From: Diphasiastrum complanatum
Taxonomy: Eukaryota > Streptophyta > Lycopodiopsida > Lycopodiales > Lycopodiaceae
Direction: 5' to 3'
Assembly (NCBI GenBank): GCA_029204225.1
Contig: MU832063.1
Location: forward strand, 25,189-89,188
DNA length: 64,000 bases
Shown here piece after piece: positions 37,712-51,511 of this stretch. Both the position numbers and the translations under genes were made by a program. How positions within the stretch are numbered: the stretch's first letter is position 1; each line of letters begins with the position of its first letter. The notes under the pieces are model-generated. The model saw nothing but the letters and a program-made list of their open reading frames with translations. It was not told where the DNA came from and did no database searches.

Positions 37712-38419
37712 TTTAGAAGTTACATACATCTTAGCTCCACTATTGCTAATTGTAGTAATTCCACGAATATCCAAATGTACAACTTGAAAAGGCTTTGTAG
37801 ATCTAGTTGTAGATCTAGCATAAGGTAGTCTATGTGACTTTGACAAAGCACAAGACTCAGAAACATGATTGATACTTTTTAAGGAACTTGGAAGAGCTCT
37901 CACAACTTGCTTTCTAGCCATTACCTCCAATGACTTGAAGTTGAGGTATCCCATCCTTTTATGCCAAACCTCTTGAATAGGTATTTGCTCTCTTGCAACA
38001 CATCCAACTTGGTTAGCAATAACACAAGCATCTAGTTTGAACAACTTCCCTTGCCTTTTACCTTTTGCAATCAAGATATCCTTCCTTTTGATCATACAAA
38101 CATCTCCATCAAACTCAACTTTGAGGCCTTTGCTTAGCAATTAACTCACACTAGCAAATTCTTGGTAATAGATGGAATGAACAAAACACCCTCCAAATGA
38201 ACATTCCCATTTGTAGAGAGAGAAATAGGAATGTGCCAATCCCTTTGATTCCATGCTCACCATCATTGGCCATGTAGATCAGCCTCTTGTCATCTTCATA
38301 AGCCAACAAAGAAGTGAAATACTCTTTGTGAAAATTCATGTGTGAACTTGCTCCACTATTAATCCACCATGGATCTAGATCTCCATCATTAGCAAGCATA
38401 CATGAAGACATCACAAAAG

Positions 38420-39101
38420 TGTTAAAAATTCACAATTCTAGCTTGACTAGTTTTGGTCATATGACTTGTAAATAGTTAGATGGTCATGATGTGGCTTGTC
38501 ACACGTACCAAATAGCATAGGATTCCATTCATAAGGATGTTCTCAAGTAGACCTAAATGTTAGAACCTTTGGAATGAGTCCAAATTATGCTTAGATAGAA
38601 GGAAGAAAAAATAGGAACTATTTTTGGTAATTTTTGCATTGTTGAGGTATCTCCAAGATTCCAACCCTAACTTGGCAGGGGTGAAAGATCCACCAAAATT
38701 AGCATTAGGGATAGGTTTAGGGCTACTCATACCTGCCCAAAACCGTGATGGATCATGTATATATAGGTGATGATATCTCACCAATATCAATCAAGCAATT
38801 TCATGATTTTTCTCTCATAATGGTGCAATTGCTCTCTATGTTCATAATTGTTTGAGTACTTGTGATTACTAATGATTATAGGATTGAATGTAGGTCTGGT
38901 GTACAGTACTCAGACTGTGGGAGGCCATACTTTCACACATGTGAAGCCTTCTTTAAGGATTTGGGCCATTTGGTGAGGTTCAAGCATAGATTTTTGATGG
39001 ATTTTGATGGTTCAACTTGTGCTAATCTTATGAAATCATAATCTATTGTTTCCCTCATCATTTCAAGTGTTTTAGGATCCTTATATGCTGTAATTTTTAC
39101 A
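38420..39101 (+). repeat. Left LTR of Copia D
   Basis: 682 bp, TGTTAAAAATTC...AATTTTTACA. A TATATATAGG box at 38757-38766 may be its TATA promoter, with transcription expected shortly after. Confidence 0.93.
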
Positions 39102-42100
39102 TGGTATCAGAGCCTAAAGGCTGAAATGAGCTAAATCTTTGGTTTTCATTCAATTTGATCACAATTTTTTTATCTAAATCTTGTGTAGATTGGATCTTAG
39201 CATCTAGCATTGATTCTAGAACTCAAAGTGAGTCAAATACATTGCAGATTGGTGTTGTGTGACTTCATTTTCAAGTGTTTAGGTGTCTAAAACCAGAGGC
39301 AAAGTTGAATTCAATTCACATTACCAAGCATTGATTTCTAAGCGAGTTTTGGAGGTGATTTCATAGAGGAGGCTTTCTAGCATTCAAGGAGAGGGAAGAT
39401 CAAAGTTTTGGAGAATCTTCAAGGCTGTTCTAAGGTGTAGTGGACACCTCTTAAAGTGATTTAGGTTCAGTCCAATCATTGCTTGACTTATGCACCAAAT
39501 TAGATCAATTTTTTTTATCAATTTTGATCATTTTTTGCTTGTGATTGGATAGTAGATTGTGTTGCATCCTCGTTAAGTTCCATTTCGATCTTTTACAAGT
39601 GATTTTGGAAGTATATTAGGTTGCTGAAATTCACTCTTGATCAGATCATTTGGAAGCTTTAATGTTCTTTATAGAAAGAGGGGCAATTCTACTGGTATTG
39701 TCTACTTCAATCAAGCAAGTGCATTGTTTCTAGTATTCTATGATTTGATTTTGTTAGAGATCATTCTTAGATCTTTATAGGAAGTCTATTACTAATCTTT
39801 TCAGGTCCCCAAGAAGTGGGATAAGGTAGATCTTCAATCAAATCAATAGAAGTAACCTTCATTTGTGTCAAGTCCTTGATTAGGAGACTAGATGGCATCT
39901 ATAAATGCATATCTTTTGGATACTAATGAAAGGCTCAACAAAACTAACTATTCCATATGGAAAGTTAGAATGGAATCCATCATGATCATGCAAGATCTGA
40001 TGGAAATTGTAAATGGTAAGGAGGGTCATCCTCAAGAAAAAGCCAAATACATCAAGAGGTGCAATGTTGCACTACATTGCATAAAAATGAATGTTGCAAA
40101 TGAACTCTTAAGAGAGATAGGAGATTGCACTTCGGCTCAAGATGCTTGGGAGACTTTGCAAAAGGTCTATGAATCCAAGAACCAAACTAGAATGTTAGCT
40201 TTGAAGAATCAAATCTATAGAAGCTATCAAAAGAAAGGAGAGAGTGCACATACTTTTGTCCTAAGAGTAAAGGAATTGAACAAAGAGCTAGCCTTAATAG
40301 GTGATCCTATCAAGGATGAAGAGCTTGTTCAGCTCATATTGAATGGACTAAGCTTTGAATTTGACAATTTGGTTCAGGGATATGCAATTATGGGTAAGAT
40401 ACCCATACTTGAAGGACTCCAAGGCACACTCATGGCCGAGGAATCAAGAAGGAGCCAAATGCAAGAGAGGATGGATAGGCTTTCCATCCAAGGTGGAGAT
40501 GACCAAGCTCTCTTCACCAAAGGCAAAGGTAAGTCTAAAGGCAGTAAAGGATCAACATTCAAAAACTCTACAAGGATTGAGGATCAAGAAGGACCCTCAA
40601 AGGCATCTCCATCAACCACCAAAGTCAAGAAGGACAAATCAAAGGTGAAGTGCTACTATTGTAGCAAGATGGGGCATTTTGCCTTGGAATGCTTCAAGAG
40701 GAAGCAAGATCAAAGCCAAGCCAACATGAGCAAAGAGGAGGAGGAGAGTTCACATGAGGACTCTCTCATGATGTCCATATTTTCTTCAACAAGCTTCAAA
40801 GGAGAAGATCCTTGGTGGATTGACTCGGATGCTAGTTCACACATGACTAGTAAAAGGGAGTTTTTCTCTTCTCTCTTATCTTATGATGGACCTATAAAGT
40901 CTATCTATGTAGCAAATAATGAAGCTTGTAAGATTGAAGGAGTTGGTAGCATTCCCCTTTGCTTAGGATCTTCCAAAAAGATCAACATAGAAGGTGTTTT
41001 GTACATTCCTACAATAACAAAGAATTTACTAAGCGTTGGCCAAATGGTAGACAATGGTTTCAATGTTGACTTTGCTTCAAATGAATGTTTCATCAAGAAG
41101 AAGGGTAAGATAGTGGCTAAGGGCACTAGACTTGGCAAACTTTATAAGTTGGATGCATTTGTGGATACTAATGTTGTCATGTTGGCCGAGAAGAGCAAGA
41201 TATCTACCTTTACTTTATGGCACAAAAGACTTGGACATGTCAACTCGGGTTCCATGGAGGATATGATCAAGGAGGAGTATGCTTTAGGCCTAACAAGGTC
41301 TATTGGGAAGGAAGACAAGGTTTGTGAAGCTTGTGCCTTATCCAAGGCACATAAGAAGGTGTTTCCTAACTCCATCACAAAATCATCTCATCCTCTTGAA
41401 CTCATACACTCGGATGTGCACATTGCTAGCACCAAATCTAATGGAGGTTCATCCATGTTTTTAACCTTCATTGATGACTACTCAAGATATTGTTGGGTGT
41501 TCTTACTTTCCTTCAAGTCTCAAGTATTTGATACTTTTGTAAAGTTCAAGTTGTTTGTGGAAAAGCATCATAATCATAGCATCAAGATTCTTAGAAGTGA
41601 CAATGGTGGAGAATTCATCTCCAATGAGTTCAAGACCTTTTGTGAGGAGGAAGGGATCAAGATAGAGACTTCTTGTCCTTACACTCCTCAACAAAATGGA
41701 GTTGTTTAAAGAAGGAATAAAACATTATGTGAATGTTCTAAGGCTTTAAGATTAGATGCTTGTTTGCCCAAATCCTTTTGGGGTGAGTCTCTTGTATGTG
41801 CAAACTACTTGATGAATAGGGTGTCTTGCAAAGCAATTGAAGACAAAACTCCTTACGAGATGTTGTATGAAAAGAAATCCAATGTTAATCACTTGAAAGT
41901 TTTTAGGTATATATGCTATGTGCATGTGCCATTGGAAACAAGAACCAAGGAGGATCCATCTTCCACAAGAGGGATCATGCTTGGATATGCAAGCTCAAGC
42001 AAGGGCTACAAAGTCTATCTCCCATCCTTGAACAAATTTGTTGTTTCAAGGGATGTTATCTTTGATGAGCATCATATGCATATGCTTGAAGAAGGATCAA

Positions 42101-43852
42101 GTGCTCCAACAATCAAGAAGAAGATGGCCGAGGAGCAAGATCTTGGTTTTGAGGAGGAGCTCATGGAGGAGCAAGCACCAAACCCACCTATCACACCAAG
42201 GAGATCTTCAAGGACAAAAGTGGAGCCATCAAGGCTCGCATATCAAGGCAAAGGACAGCAAGTTGAGGGTATCTCATCCACTTCTTATGCTTTATCTAGT
42301 TTTGAAGAACCATCTAATGTTGAAGATGCATTGAACTCCAAAGAATGGTATAAAGCTATGTTGGATGAGTATGATGCCTTGACTGAGAATGAAACTTGGT
42401 TGCTTGTTGAGAGACCTCAAAGGAATGTAATAGGATGCAAGTGGGTCTTCAAGATTAAGATGAATGTAAATGGAAGTGTTAACAAACATAAAGCAAAAGG
42501 TTATGCTCAAGAGAGAGGGATAGACTATGAGGAAACTTTTGCACCCGTGGCCAAGATGGTCACAATAAGGCTAATCATTGCACTTCATCACATTTTGAAT
42601 GGATCCTATGTCAAATGGATGTCTCTAATGCTTTCTTGAATGGTTTTTTGGAAGAGGATATCTATATGGAGCAGCCACAAGGGTTCATCAAGCATGGAAT
42701 GGAGAACAAAGTATGCCATCTCCAAAGAAGCATCTATGGCTTGAAGCAAGCCTCGAGATCTTGGAGTTCAAGACTACATTGCTATCTTATTTCACTTTCT
42801 TTTGTTCAAAGTGAATATGATCCCACTCTTTACATTAAGTTTGATGATGTTGGTATTTTAGTTTTACTCATTTATGTAGATGACATCATCATTTGTGAAA
42901 ATAGTCTTGATGGTATTGAAAAAATCAAGATAGATCTATCCTTAGAGCTCAAAATGGTAGATCTAGGGTGTCTTCACTTCATCTTAGGCATAGAGGTACT
43001 TAGAGGGTTTGATTTTATCTTTATAAATCAAGTAAACTATGCTCAAAGTCTTTTGAAGAAGTTTAAGATGGAAGTATGCAAAAGTGTTAACAAAACAAAG
43101 GAGCAAGATGTAAAAGTGCCAAATGAAGATGATGAAAGGTCCTTCACGGACATCACTTTGTTTAGGCAACTTATAGGCTCCTTAACGTGGATCACTATAA
43201 CTAGACTAGATCTTAGCTTTAGTTTATGTATGTTGAGCCAATCCATGCAAAAGCCATTGAATATCCATTGGAAAAAGGCTAAGAGGATTCGAAGATACAT
43301 CTCGGGTACATTGGATTTTGGGATTTTATATAGAGGAGATGTGATTAACCTTCATGCATTTAGTGATTCAGATTCTGTAGGGGACAAGAGGGATAGAAAA
43401 TCAACAAGTTCCTATTCAACTTTCATAGGAGAAGGTGTGGTTTCATGGCTTTCAAAAAAGCAAGAAACTATATCTCTATCTTCAACCGAGGTTGAGTACA
43501 AAGCTTTGACAACCACTACAAAGGAGGTACTTTGGATCAAGAAATTATTAGTGGAGCTAAAGATCATGGATTCAGAGGAGGCACCAATCATCTACAATGA
43601 CAATATATCAGCCCAAAACTTTGCATCTAACCCAATCTTCCATGCAAGATCCAAGCACATTGAGATATGCCATCACTTTGTGAGAGAAATGGTGCAAGCC
43701 AAGGAGATTGCTTTGGAGCATGTTCCAAGCAATGAATGTGTAGCTGATCTACTTACTAAACCACTTCAAAAGACATCTTTTATGAAGTTCAGATCATCAC
43801 TTGGAGTGATTAATAAAGCAATGATTGAACCAAGCTAGATAGTGAGGAGGAG

Positions 43853-44535
43853 TGTTAAAAATTCACAATTCTAGCTTGACTAGTTTTGGTCATATGACTT
43901 GTAAATAGTTAGATGGTCATGATGTGGCTTGTCACACGTGCCAAATAGCATAGGATTCCATTCATAAGGATTTTCTCAAGTAGACCTAAGTGTTAGAACC
44001 TTTGGAATGAGTCCAAATTATGCTTAGATAGAAGGAAGAAAAAATAGGAACTATTTTTGGTAATTTTTGCATTGTTGAGGGATCTCCAAGATTCCAACCC
44101 AAACTTGGTAGGGATGAAAGATCCACAAAAATTAGCATTAGGGATAGGTTTAGGGCTACTCATACCTGCCCAAAATCGTGATGGATCATGTATATATAGG
44201 TGATGATATCTCACCAAAATCAATCAAGCAATTTCATGATTTTTCTCTCATAATGGTGCAATTGCTCTCTATGTTCATAATTGTTTGAGTACTTGTGATT
44301 ACTAATGATTATAGGATTGAATGTAGGTATGGTGTATAGTACTCAGACTGTGGGAGGCCGTACTTTCACACGTGTGAAGTCTTCTTAAAAAATTTGGGCC
44401 ATTTAGTGAGGTTCAAGCATAGATTTTTGATGGATTTTGATGGTTCAACTTGTGCTAATCTTATGAAATCATAATCTATTGTTTTCCCTCATCATTTCAA
44501 GTGTTTTAGGATCCTTATTTGCTGTAATTTTTACA
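43853..44535 (+). repeat. Right LTR of Copia D
   Basis: 683 bp; differs from the left copy by about 20 substitutions and one single-base length change. Confidence 0.93.
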
Positions 44536-45749
44536 AAAAGCATCTTGAACATCCAAACCATCCTCATCAAGAGTAAGATTATCTTGCTTGTCTCCTTGAT
44601 CTTTCTTCTTCTTGTAGCACTAACTTGCAAAGTGTCCTTTGATCTCCACAGTAAAAGCACTTGAGCTTTGATCTATTCTTCTTTTTTCCATTTGAAGCAA
44701 CAATCCATTAAGAATAACTTGAACAAGCTCTCTTCTTTAATGCTCTCATCAATGCAAGCCAACTCATCATTCAATGCTTTCACTCTCAAAATATAAGTAT
44801 TTGGACTTTCTTCATTCTTTTGCAAACAAGAAAAATTTTTCCTTCTTAGAGTCAACACTCTAGAAGTAGACTTGGATTCATAAAGCTTCTTCAATGAATC
44901 CCAAACATCCTTTAATGAAGTACTCTTCCCAACTTCCTTGAGAAGCTCATTGGTAACATTCATCTTTATCATGTGTAGAGCCTTCTTGGCCCTCTTGTAA
45001 TACATCAATTTAGCTTGTTGTGTTGTTGGTCTCTCCTCCAAACCTACAACAATATCCAAAACATCATTCATCTCAAGAAGTGATTCCATCCTCACTTTCC
45101 ACAATGAATATAAGTTACATGGCTTCCAACATGACTCCACTTGATGTAGCCACGTAGCAATGACTTGATCCTCTCTTTCAACCTATCTCAATAAAACACT
45201 CCTTTGAACAACAACAAATATTTTCAAAAGGAAATCACAAAGATATGAAACTTCTCAATTCTCTTCTAGCACTTATACCAAGCAAATCAACACATAACAT
45301 AGTGAAATCTTGATCAACCTATGATCTATCCTCAATCTAATGACTCTTGCCACTTCCTAAGATTGAAACACACTCAAATCAAGTTCAGAAACCTCACTAT
45401 CTAGAGATCCAATCAAAATTAGGGTTTGACAAAATCACAAAAAATTCATTATTTCAAAATCTACATGTAAATGCCAAAAACTTGATAGGCAATCTATTAG
45501 CCACCACTTAGGCTTTTCCAATGATCCAAAAATCAGCCAAATCCAACATGAAATGTAAGAAATTGGATTTGATCAAGATTATTAACTCTATATAGGGTTT
45601 TGATCTACAAAAGATCCAATCTACATATGCAAGAAACTCAATTTTGGTATGAAATCCAATCTAGCGTGCTCTAGCATTGATATTTCCTCCAAATCCATTG
45701 ATTGATGTGATTGCTTTCTTCATAATCTGAAACCCAAGCTCTGATACCA

Positions 45750-46360
45750 TGTGAAAGATTTGGGATCCATTAAGATCTGAACTTGCAAACAGATTCAGAT
45801 TTGCATGTCTACGTGCACAAACGTTGTAGTATGATCATCCAGCCTGTCAAAGGATGATTGCAGGGTCTCGACACTTTGTTGTTTACGAATAAGCACTTGC
45901 CAATGGAACAATTAACTCCTTTACAAAGCAAGCCATGGTGAACAAAGTCAGATTTACAACGCAACACAATTGCTCAGTTTTCAAGATCCTAAGGCTATAA
46001 CCAAATTTAAGGAAATTAATCTACTTGCAAAACCAGAACTACTCTAAATATGATTGAAAATCATAGACAAGAAACAAGAAACAAAACTAATCTACATCAT
46101 GTTAGAAGTCCAAGAATCAAGAAACTAACCAGTCTTTTGATTCTTGGACATCCCAAGAACATCAAGAACTAGAATGTTAGAGAATATGCAAGATTTATGC
46201 CACATTTCTAGCTTATTTAGTTTACTTGAATGCTGGCTCTTACATTAATCCACAAGAAAACAAGAAATCTAATCCATAACTAGGGAATCAAGAAAACTAA
46301 TCCACTCAAAATCCACAACCACACACAATATGAATGGAAGGGCATGATCATAGGGGCATC
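45750..46360 (-). repeat. Probable 5' LTR of Copia C (right limit uncertain)
   Basis: TGTGAAAGATTTGG begins directly after the primer-site complement. It was not matched to a second LTR, so its right border is unknown; it may run on into the direct repeat at 46361. Confidence 0.5.
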
Positions 46361-47172
46361 ACTCAAGAAAACCATCATGATCAAGGAGCTTAGTGTAGCA
46401 TCAGACTCATGGAAAATCTTCTTATTAAGCATGGAGTAGATACAATGCAAAAAGCTCCTCTTCACAAAGAGGGAGTCTCTTAAATAAGCAAGAGTGCTCC
46501 TTAGGTGACATCCTAGTGAAATTTCCACATTTCAAAGATTACAAGTGGAATATTGCTCTCCACTAGAGGTCACCATCAAAAGGTGGCTCACTCTACTTTC
46601 TTTAAGAGGGGTCTAGTTGCATTTATTACATTTGCTTAGAAATACTAGTTCCGACATGGTCATTCCATCTTCCGGGATTCACCATGAGGCTTACACAATT
46701 CTTGCATGTCTTTTCCTAGCTAGTATTTCTCGGCTCTCATACTCGGCTCTCAGTCTTCATTAGTCTCGTCTTCTCAGAGACCTCCTCAGTCTAAGGTGAG
46801 AGGTGCTCTTGAGTTGCTCTGTCCGAGTATCTTGGGGATTCGTAAGAATCAGCCAACATCATCTCACCCCTAATGTGTTGCAGGACCCACTGCAACTCAG
46901 AAAACCATCATGATCAAGGAGCTTAGTGTAGCATCAAACTCATGGGAAATCTTCTTATTAAGCATGGAGTAGATACAATGCAAAAAGCTCCTCTTCACAA
47001 AGAGGGAGTCTCTTAAATAAGCAAGAGAGCTCCTTAGGTGGCATCCTAGTGGAATTTCCACATTTCACAAAGTGAAATATTGCTCTCCACTAGAGGTCAC
47101 CATCAAAAGGTGGCTCACTCTATTTTCTTTAAGAGGGGTCTACTTGCATTTATTACATTTGCTTAGAAATAC
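46361..47172. repeat. Direct repeat, copies 46361-46645 and 46895-47172
   Basis: About 280-bp copies, roughly 93% alike, separated by 249 bases of different sequence (cggctctcatactcggctctcag...). Non-coding. May be part of an LTR or two copies of a short element, or a duplication around an insertion. Confidence 0.85.
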
Positions 47173-48620
47173 AAAGGTCACGTGACTCCATACCTCCAAC
47201 TAAGGTGTAGTCACTTGCCTGCCCTTATCCAAGGGCACATACACTTAATACTAAGGGTATCTTGCCATTTAGCCCCCAACACTAAATGGACTATTAGGGG
47301 TCTGAAGTACTGCTAGTTACATAGGTATGTAACATTCCTTCCCCCTAAACTTAAATTTTTCCTTGTAGGAAAAAATTTGGAAAATTCTTCTGGAGATCAG
47401 CCTCCTTTTCCCGGGTATCTTCCTCTTCTGATTTGCCCCTCCACCTGACTAAAAATTCCCAAAGCACTTTCCTCCGTAGAGTTCTCTGCCGGCTATTAAT
47501 AATCGCCTCGGGTTCAAGTGGTCCATTCACGGACTCATCACGAAGAAGTTCCACTAGATCTTCCACAGAGACCAGGGTCTCCCCAACCCCCAACAAGGGT
47601 TTCAACTTACTAACGTGGAAAATAGGATGAATTCCAACGTTAGCTGGAAGGTCTAGTTTGTATGCAACCTTGTTTATCACTTGGATAACCTTAAAAGGAC
47701 CGCAATACTTAATAGTTTTCAAGCCCCTAGAGTGACTAGGGACTCTAAAAAACACCCAGTCGTTGACCATGAATACCTTGTGCTTCCGAGATAGATCAGC
47801 ATAGTGCCTTGCCCTATCATGGGCACTTCTTATGCTATCTTTATCCAGCTGTAACATTTCTTGCATGTCCGCAAGGAAATCAGCTGCGACTTGCACCCGT
47901 AGGTTTTCATGCCAACACTAATTGGTGATCGAGGTTGAAAACCATACATAAGAATGAAAGGGCTGAATCCGGTCGCTGAATGTTTTGCACTGTTATATGC
48001 GAATCCCACCAGTGAAAGGTACTGTTCTCAATCAGACTGCCGATGGCCCACATATGCTCGAAGCATATCCTCCATTGTCTAATTGGTCCTTTCTGTTTTA
48101 CCGTCTGATTTCGGATGATATGTAGAACTCAAACTTAAAGTTGTTTCCAACTTTTCAAATACTGCTTGCCAAAAATTCTCAGTGAATTTTGGGTCATGGT
48201 CACTGACAATATCGCAAGGTAGCCCGTAGAGTCGAAAAAGCTTCTCAACAAATAGTTGAGCTAGTTCTGAAGCTTTAACAATAGTTTTCGTTGGGATAAA
48301 TTGAGCAAACTTCGTAAGTCTGTCAACAATGACCCAAACCGAATCGTGGCCCTTCCCTGTACGTGGAAGCCCGACCACAAAATCCAAAGATATACTTTCC
48401 CACTTTCCGGTTTGAATATCTAAATGATGTAATAGGCGACTAGATTTTAGCCTCTCTGCTTTATTTAACTGGCACTTAGTACATTTAAGTACATAGGCTT
48501 CTACCTGACTTCTCATCTTAGGCCACCAAAATTGCCTTCAAACTAAGTCAAGTGTTCTTTGTATACTCGGATGTCCTGCACATGGACTATCATGACACTC
48601 ATGCAAGATTTGGGCCCTTA
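47173..48620 (-). mobile_element. Gypsy chromovirus fragment: integrase, chromodomain, LTR edge
   Basis: Minus strand, in order: integrase with HHCC-like CTKCQLNK (about 48.47 kb) and core DFVVGLPRT...DRLTKFAQFIPTK... STYHPKSDGKTERTN (48.1-48.4 kb), then about 180 residues (47351-47896) with the GIHPIFHVSKLKPL motif and a chromodomain-like end (RTLRRKVLWEFLVRWRGKSEEEDTREKEADL). A purine tract on the minus strand (complement of 47335-47346) precedes an LTR start, so the LTR ends on the + strand at 47334 (...TATGTAACA). RT and Gag are absent. Broken. Confidence 0.85.
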
Positions 48621-48769
48621 TGGAAAAAAGATAAAGCTTGCAAAGTAGGACATGAGTTGCTAGATGACATAATACAAGATGAGATTAAAGCACCAATGAC
48701 CAAAGAAAGGGCCATAGCATAAGCACACACCTCAGAAGTAACAACAAGCGGGGAAGAGAGATCAAAAGA

Positions 48770-51511
48770 TGTTCGAATTCTAATCTTCTCCTACTCATCC
48801 CTTCGCCCTCCTCCTACTCTCAACAATTCTATCTCTCTGAATCAATCTGCAAAATACACGCAAAGTCGAATTAGGCAGAACCGCAAAGCCATCGCTAGAT
48901 TACGATCTGACCGAAGGGAACCGTTAAATCAATGTTTACGGAGAATCACGACTCAAACCACAAATTGCAAGAAATAGCAAACTGCAAGGAGTCGCAAACC
49001 ACAGAGAGTCGTTAAAACCCGTAGATTACCATCTACGAGCACTTGCAAAATCCCGTCGACCACCGCAAGTGACCTTCTTACGATCTCCTACGATGGAAGC
49101 TATGACCAGAATCAACTCTCTTCAATCGTTTGAAAAACGTAAGCAACCTACTTACGGTTATCAACGAAGTCGACCAGCGACAACGATTTACGAGTTCCTA
49201 CGAAGTCAACTAACAAATGTTGACCCATCTCATTGTTTAGTTCCGTAAGTTATCACTTACATTTATCAACGAAGAAAGCAAATGATCACCTACAAAGCAA
49301 ACGATTAACAACTAATTGAACGACTAGCGGTTGTTCAAACGATTGCGGACAGGGTACGGCCATCACGGCCTACATCCTTGCACTACGACACATACGCAGG
49401 ATACGTTACTCTGTACTTCTCCTCCTTCATGACGCTCCAATAACGGATCTACGGATCTTGTTTAAATGATTGTTAGTCATCTTGTAAACTATAATTACAA
49501 TAAATCAAAAGACTTTGACAGCTATAAATATGTATCTGAGTGAAGAGAAGGAGAGAGAGAGATAGGTGTTGTTGAGTTGAACAATCTGTAGATACACGGA
49601 GTTATCAAACGACCAAAAAGGTCTTAACTTAGCTAGCTCCTTAGAGTTAGTGATTTATACACACAGAGCGAGAGAGAGAGAGAGCTAGAACTGTAGCCAT
49701 TGTTTCAGAATCTGTAGGTAGGAATACGCGCTTATCAGCGCTACTGTATTGTATTCCGATTTTCTCATTTACACAGATTTGCAACTGTTCAATTATTACG
49801 TTCTTGATTGAATGCAATTGTATCTCTCACTCTCTTGCACACCAACATGGTTATTAGAGATAGAGACGCATGGCTATCCAAGACGACTAATGCTTCGCAA
49901 TCCTATTGTTACGGCAGTCTCAGACTCCTACTCTGATAACCCAAAAGTATAACAAGCTTTTGATTTCGTTCCCTAGTCAATCCACATTCCTGAATCGTAG
50001 TTATTACTGTGTTCATAGTCTTCATTGTTTTTCTTACTGTTGGTGCAAATCACATAAGGCATTATACGGTCTGAAGCAAGCTTTAAGGGCCTAGTATAAT
50101 AGAATAAATCGTTTCTTGTTGCAGCACAACTTTACCTCTAACACTGTAGATTCAAATGTGTGTCTAAAACCAAAGGAGCCAAGCTATGTTATAATAGCAC
50201 TATACGTTGATGATTCCCTAATCATGAGCAATTCAAATCAGTTGTTGCAAGAAACTAAGTCCTTACTCTCATCAGAGTTTGAGATGACTGATTGAGGTCC
50301 AGTCCAATACTTGCTTGGAATGGAGATTCACAAAGATCGCGCGAGCAGAAGGATCACCATAAGCCAACAATCCTACTTAATTAATGTACTTCAAAGATAC
50401 GGCATGGAGGATTGCAAGCCCATGGACACTCCTATGGATCCAAGATGCAAGCTATCCAAAGACATGTGTCCCAAAACAAAAGCAGATCAGCAAGAAATGT
50501 GCAAGTACCCTTATCAGTCTATCATAGGTTCTCTCATGTACTCTATGATTTGCACATGACCTTATCTAGCATATGTTGTAAGCACGCTGTCGGAATTCAT
50601 GTCCAATCCAAGCCTACAACACTAAAAAGTTCTACAAAGAGTTCTGAAGTACATTCTAGCATCAAAGCACTATGCCTTGAGTTACAGGAGGACCCATTTC
50701 ATGGAATAGCAAGAAGCAGAAATGCATTTCATTATCCTCTACAGAATCAGAATATGTCGCAGCTTCGTCAGTAGTGAAGGAGATTTTATGGCTTAGAAGA
50801 CTACTACAGTGCGACAATCAGAGTTGTATAGCTCTGTCGTTGAACCGACGAACTCACAGAAGGACCAAACATATAGAGGTTCAGCTTTATTTTGTCATGA
50901 AAAAGGTTCAGAACGAAGACGTTGCACTAAGTTACTGTCACACAGACAGTATGTTGGCTGACATTTTGACAAAACCATTGTCAAGGGACCAACATTCTAC
51001 TCTAGTAAAATTGTTAAATTTCAACTTGAGTCCAGATTCGTAGCAACAAGCTTAAGGGGGAGTGTTGGAATTCTAGTCTTCTCCTCCTCATCCCTGCGCC
51101 CTCCTTCTACTCTCAAGAACTCTATCTCTCTGAATTAGTCTACAAAATACACGCAAAGTCGAATTAGGCAGAACCGCAAAGCCATCGCCAGATTAAGGTT
51201 TGACCGAAGAGAACCGTTAAATCAATGTTTATGTAGAAGCACGACTCAAACCGCAAACCACAAGAAACCGCAAACCGCAAGGAGCCGCAAAACCACAGGG
51301 AGTCGTTAAAACCCGTAGGTTACCATCTACGAGCACTTGCGGAATCCCGTCGACCACCGCAAGAAACCTTCTTACGATCTCCTACGATGGAAGCTATGAC
51401 CAGAATCAACTCTCCTCAACCGTTTGAAAAACATAAGCAACCTACTTATGGTTATTAACGAAGTCGACCAACAACAACGATTTACGAGTTTCTACGAAGT
51501 CAACTACCAAA
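48770..51511 (+). mobile_element. Copia E: older + Copia, two LTRs, part of pol
   Basis: Left LTR 48770-49847 (1,078 bp, TGTTCGAATTC...CACCAACA), then a primer-site-like TGGTTATTAGAGA (49848). Internal: RT end with KALYGLKQALRA and LYVDD (about 50.05-50.25 kb), LLGMEIH... MDTPMDP (50.3-50.5 kb), RNase H end (about 50.85-51.04 kb). A purine tract (cttaagggggag) then the right LTR 51063-51511, incomplete at its right end. LTRs differ by about 9-10% in the shared 440 bases (hand estimate), the oldest datable pair here. Gag, protease and integrase are missing; many breaks. Confidence 0.82.

Larger units (their letters stand above)
38420..44535 (+). mobile_element. Copia D: nearly whole Ty1/Copia, youngest in the window
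   Basis: LTRs 38420-39101 and 43853-44535, TG...CA, flanked by AAAAG at 38415-38419 and 44536-44540. Primer site TGGTATCAGAGCC (39102-39114), initiator-Met type. Polypurine tract agtgaggaggag (43841-43852). Coding region about 39.89-43.84 kb with all parts in order: Gag, CCHC knuckle (CYYCSKMGHFALEC, about 40.65 kb), protease (about 40.8 kb), integrase (HKRLGHVNS about 41.2 kb, core 41.4-41.7 kb), RT (YVDD near 42.88 kb) and RNase H (43.35-43.8 kb). About two breaks. LTRs differ at about 20 of 682 bases (hand count, 3%): some 1.5 million years at 1e-8 per site per year, several times older at slow tree-like rates. Confidence 0.93.
37712..45749 (-). mobile_element. Copia C: broken minus-strand Copia, split by Copia D
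   Basis: Minus-strand parts: integrase start at about 37.7-38.1 kb (HKRMGYLN, CALSKSHRLPYARS), protease-like SGASSHM at about 38.35 kb, then Copia D inserted at 38420-44535, then zinc knuckle and Gag at about 44.6-45.1 kb (SLWKVRMESLLEMNDVLDI... ELACIDESIK). A leader follows to the primer-site complement GCTCTGATACCA (45738-45749). RT and RNase H are not present on the left side. Gag closely resembles that of Copia B. Several breaks. Confidence 0.8.
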
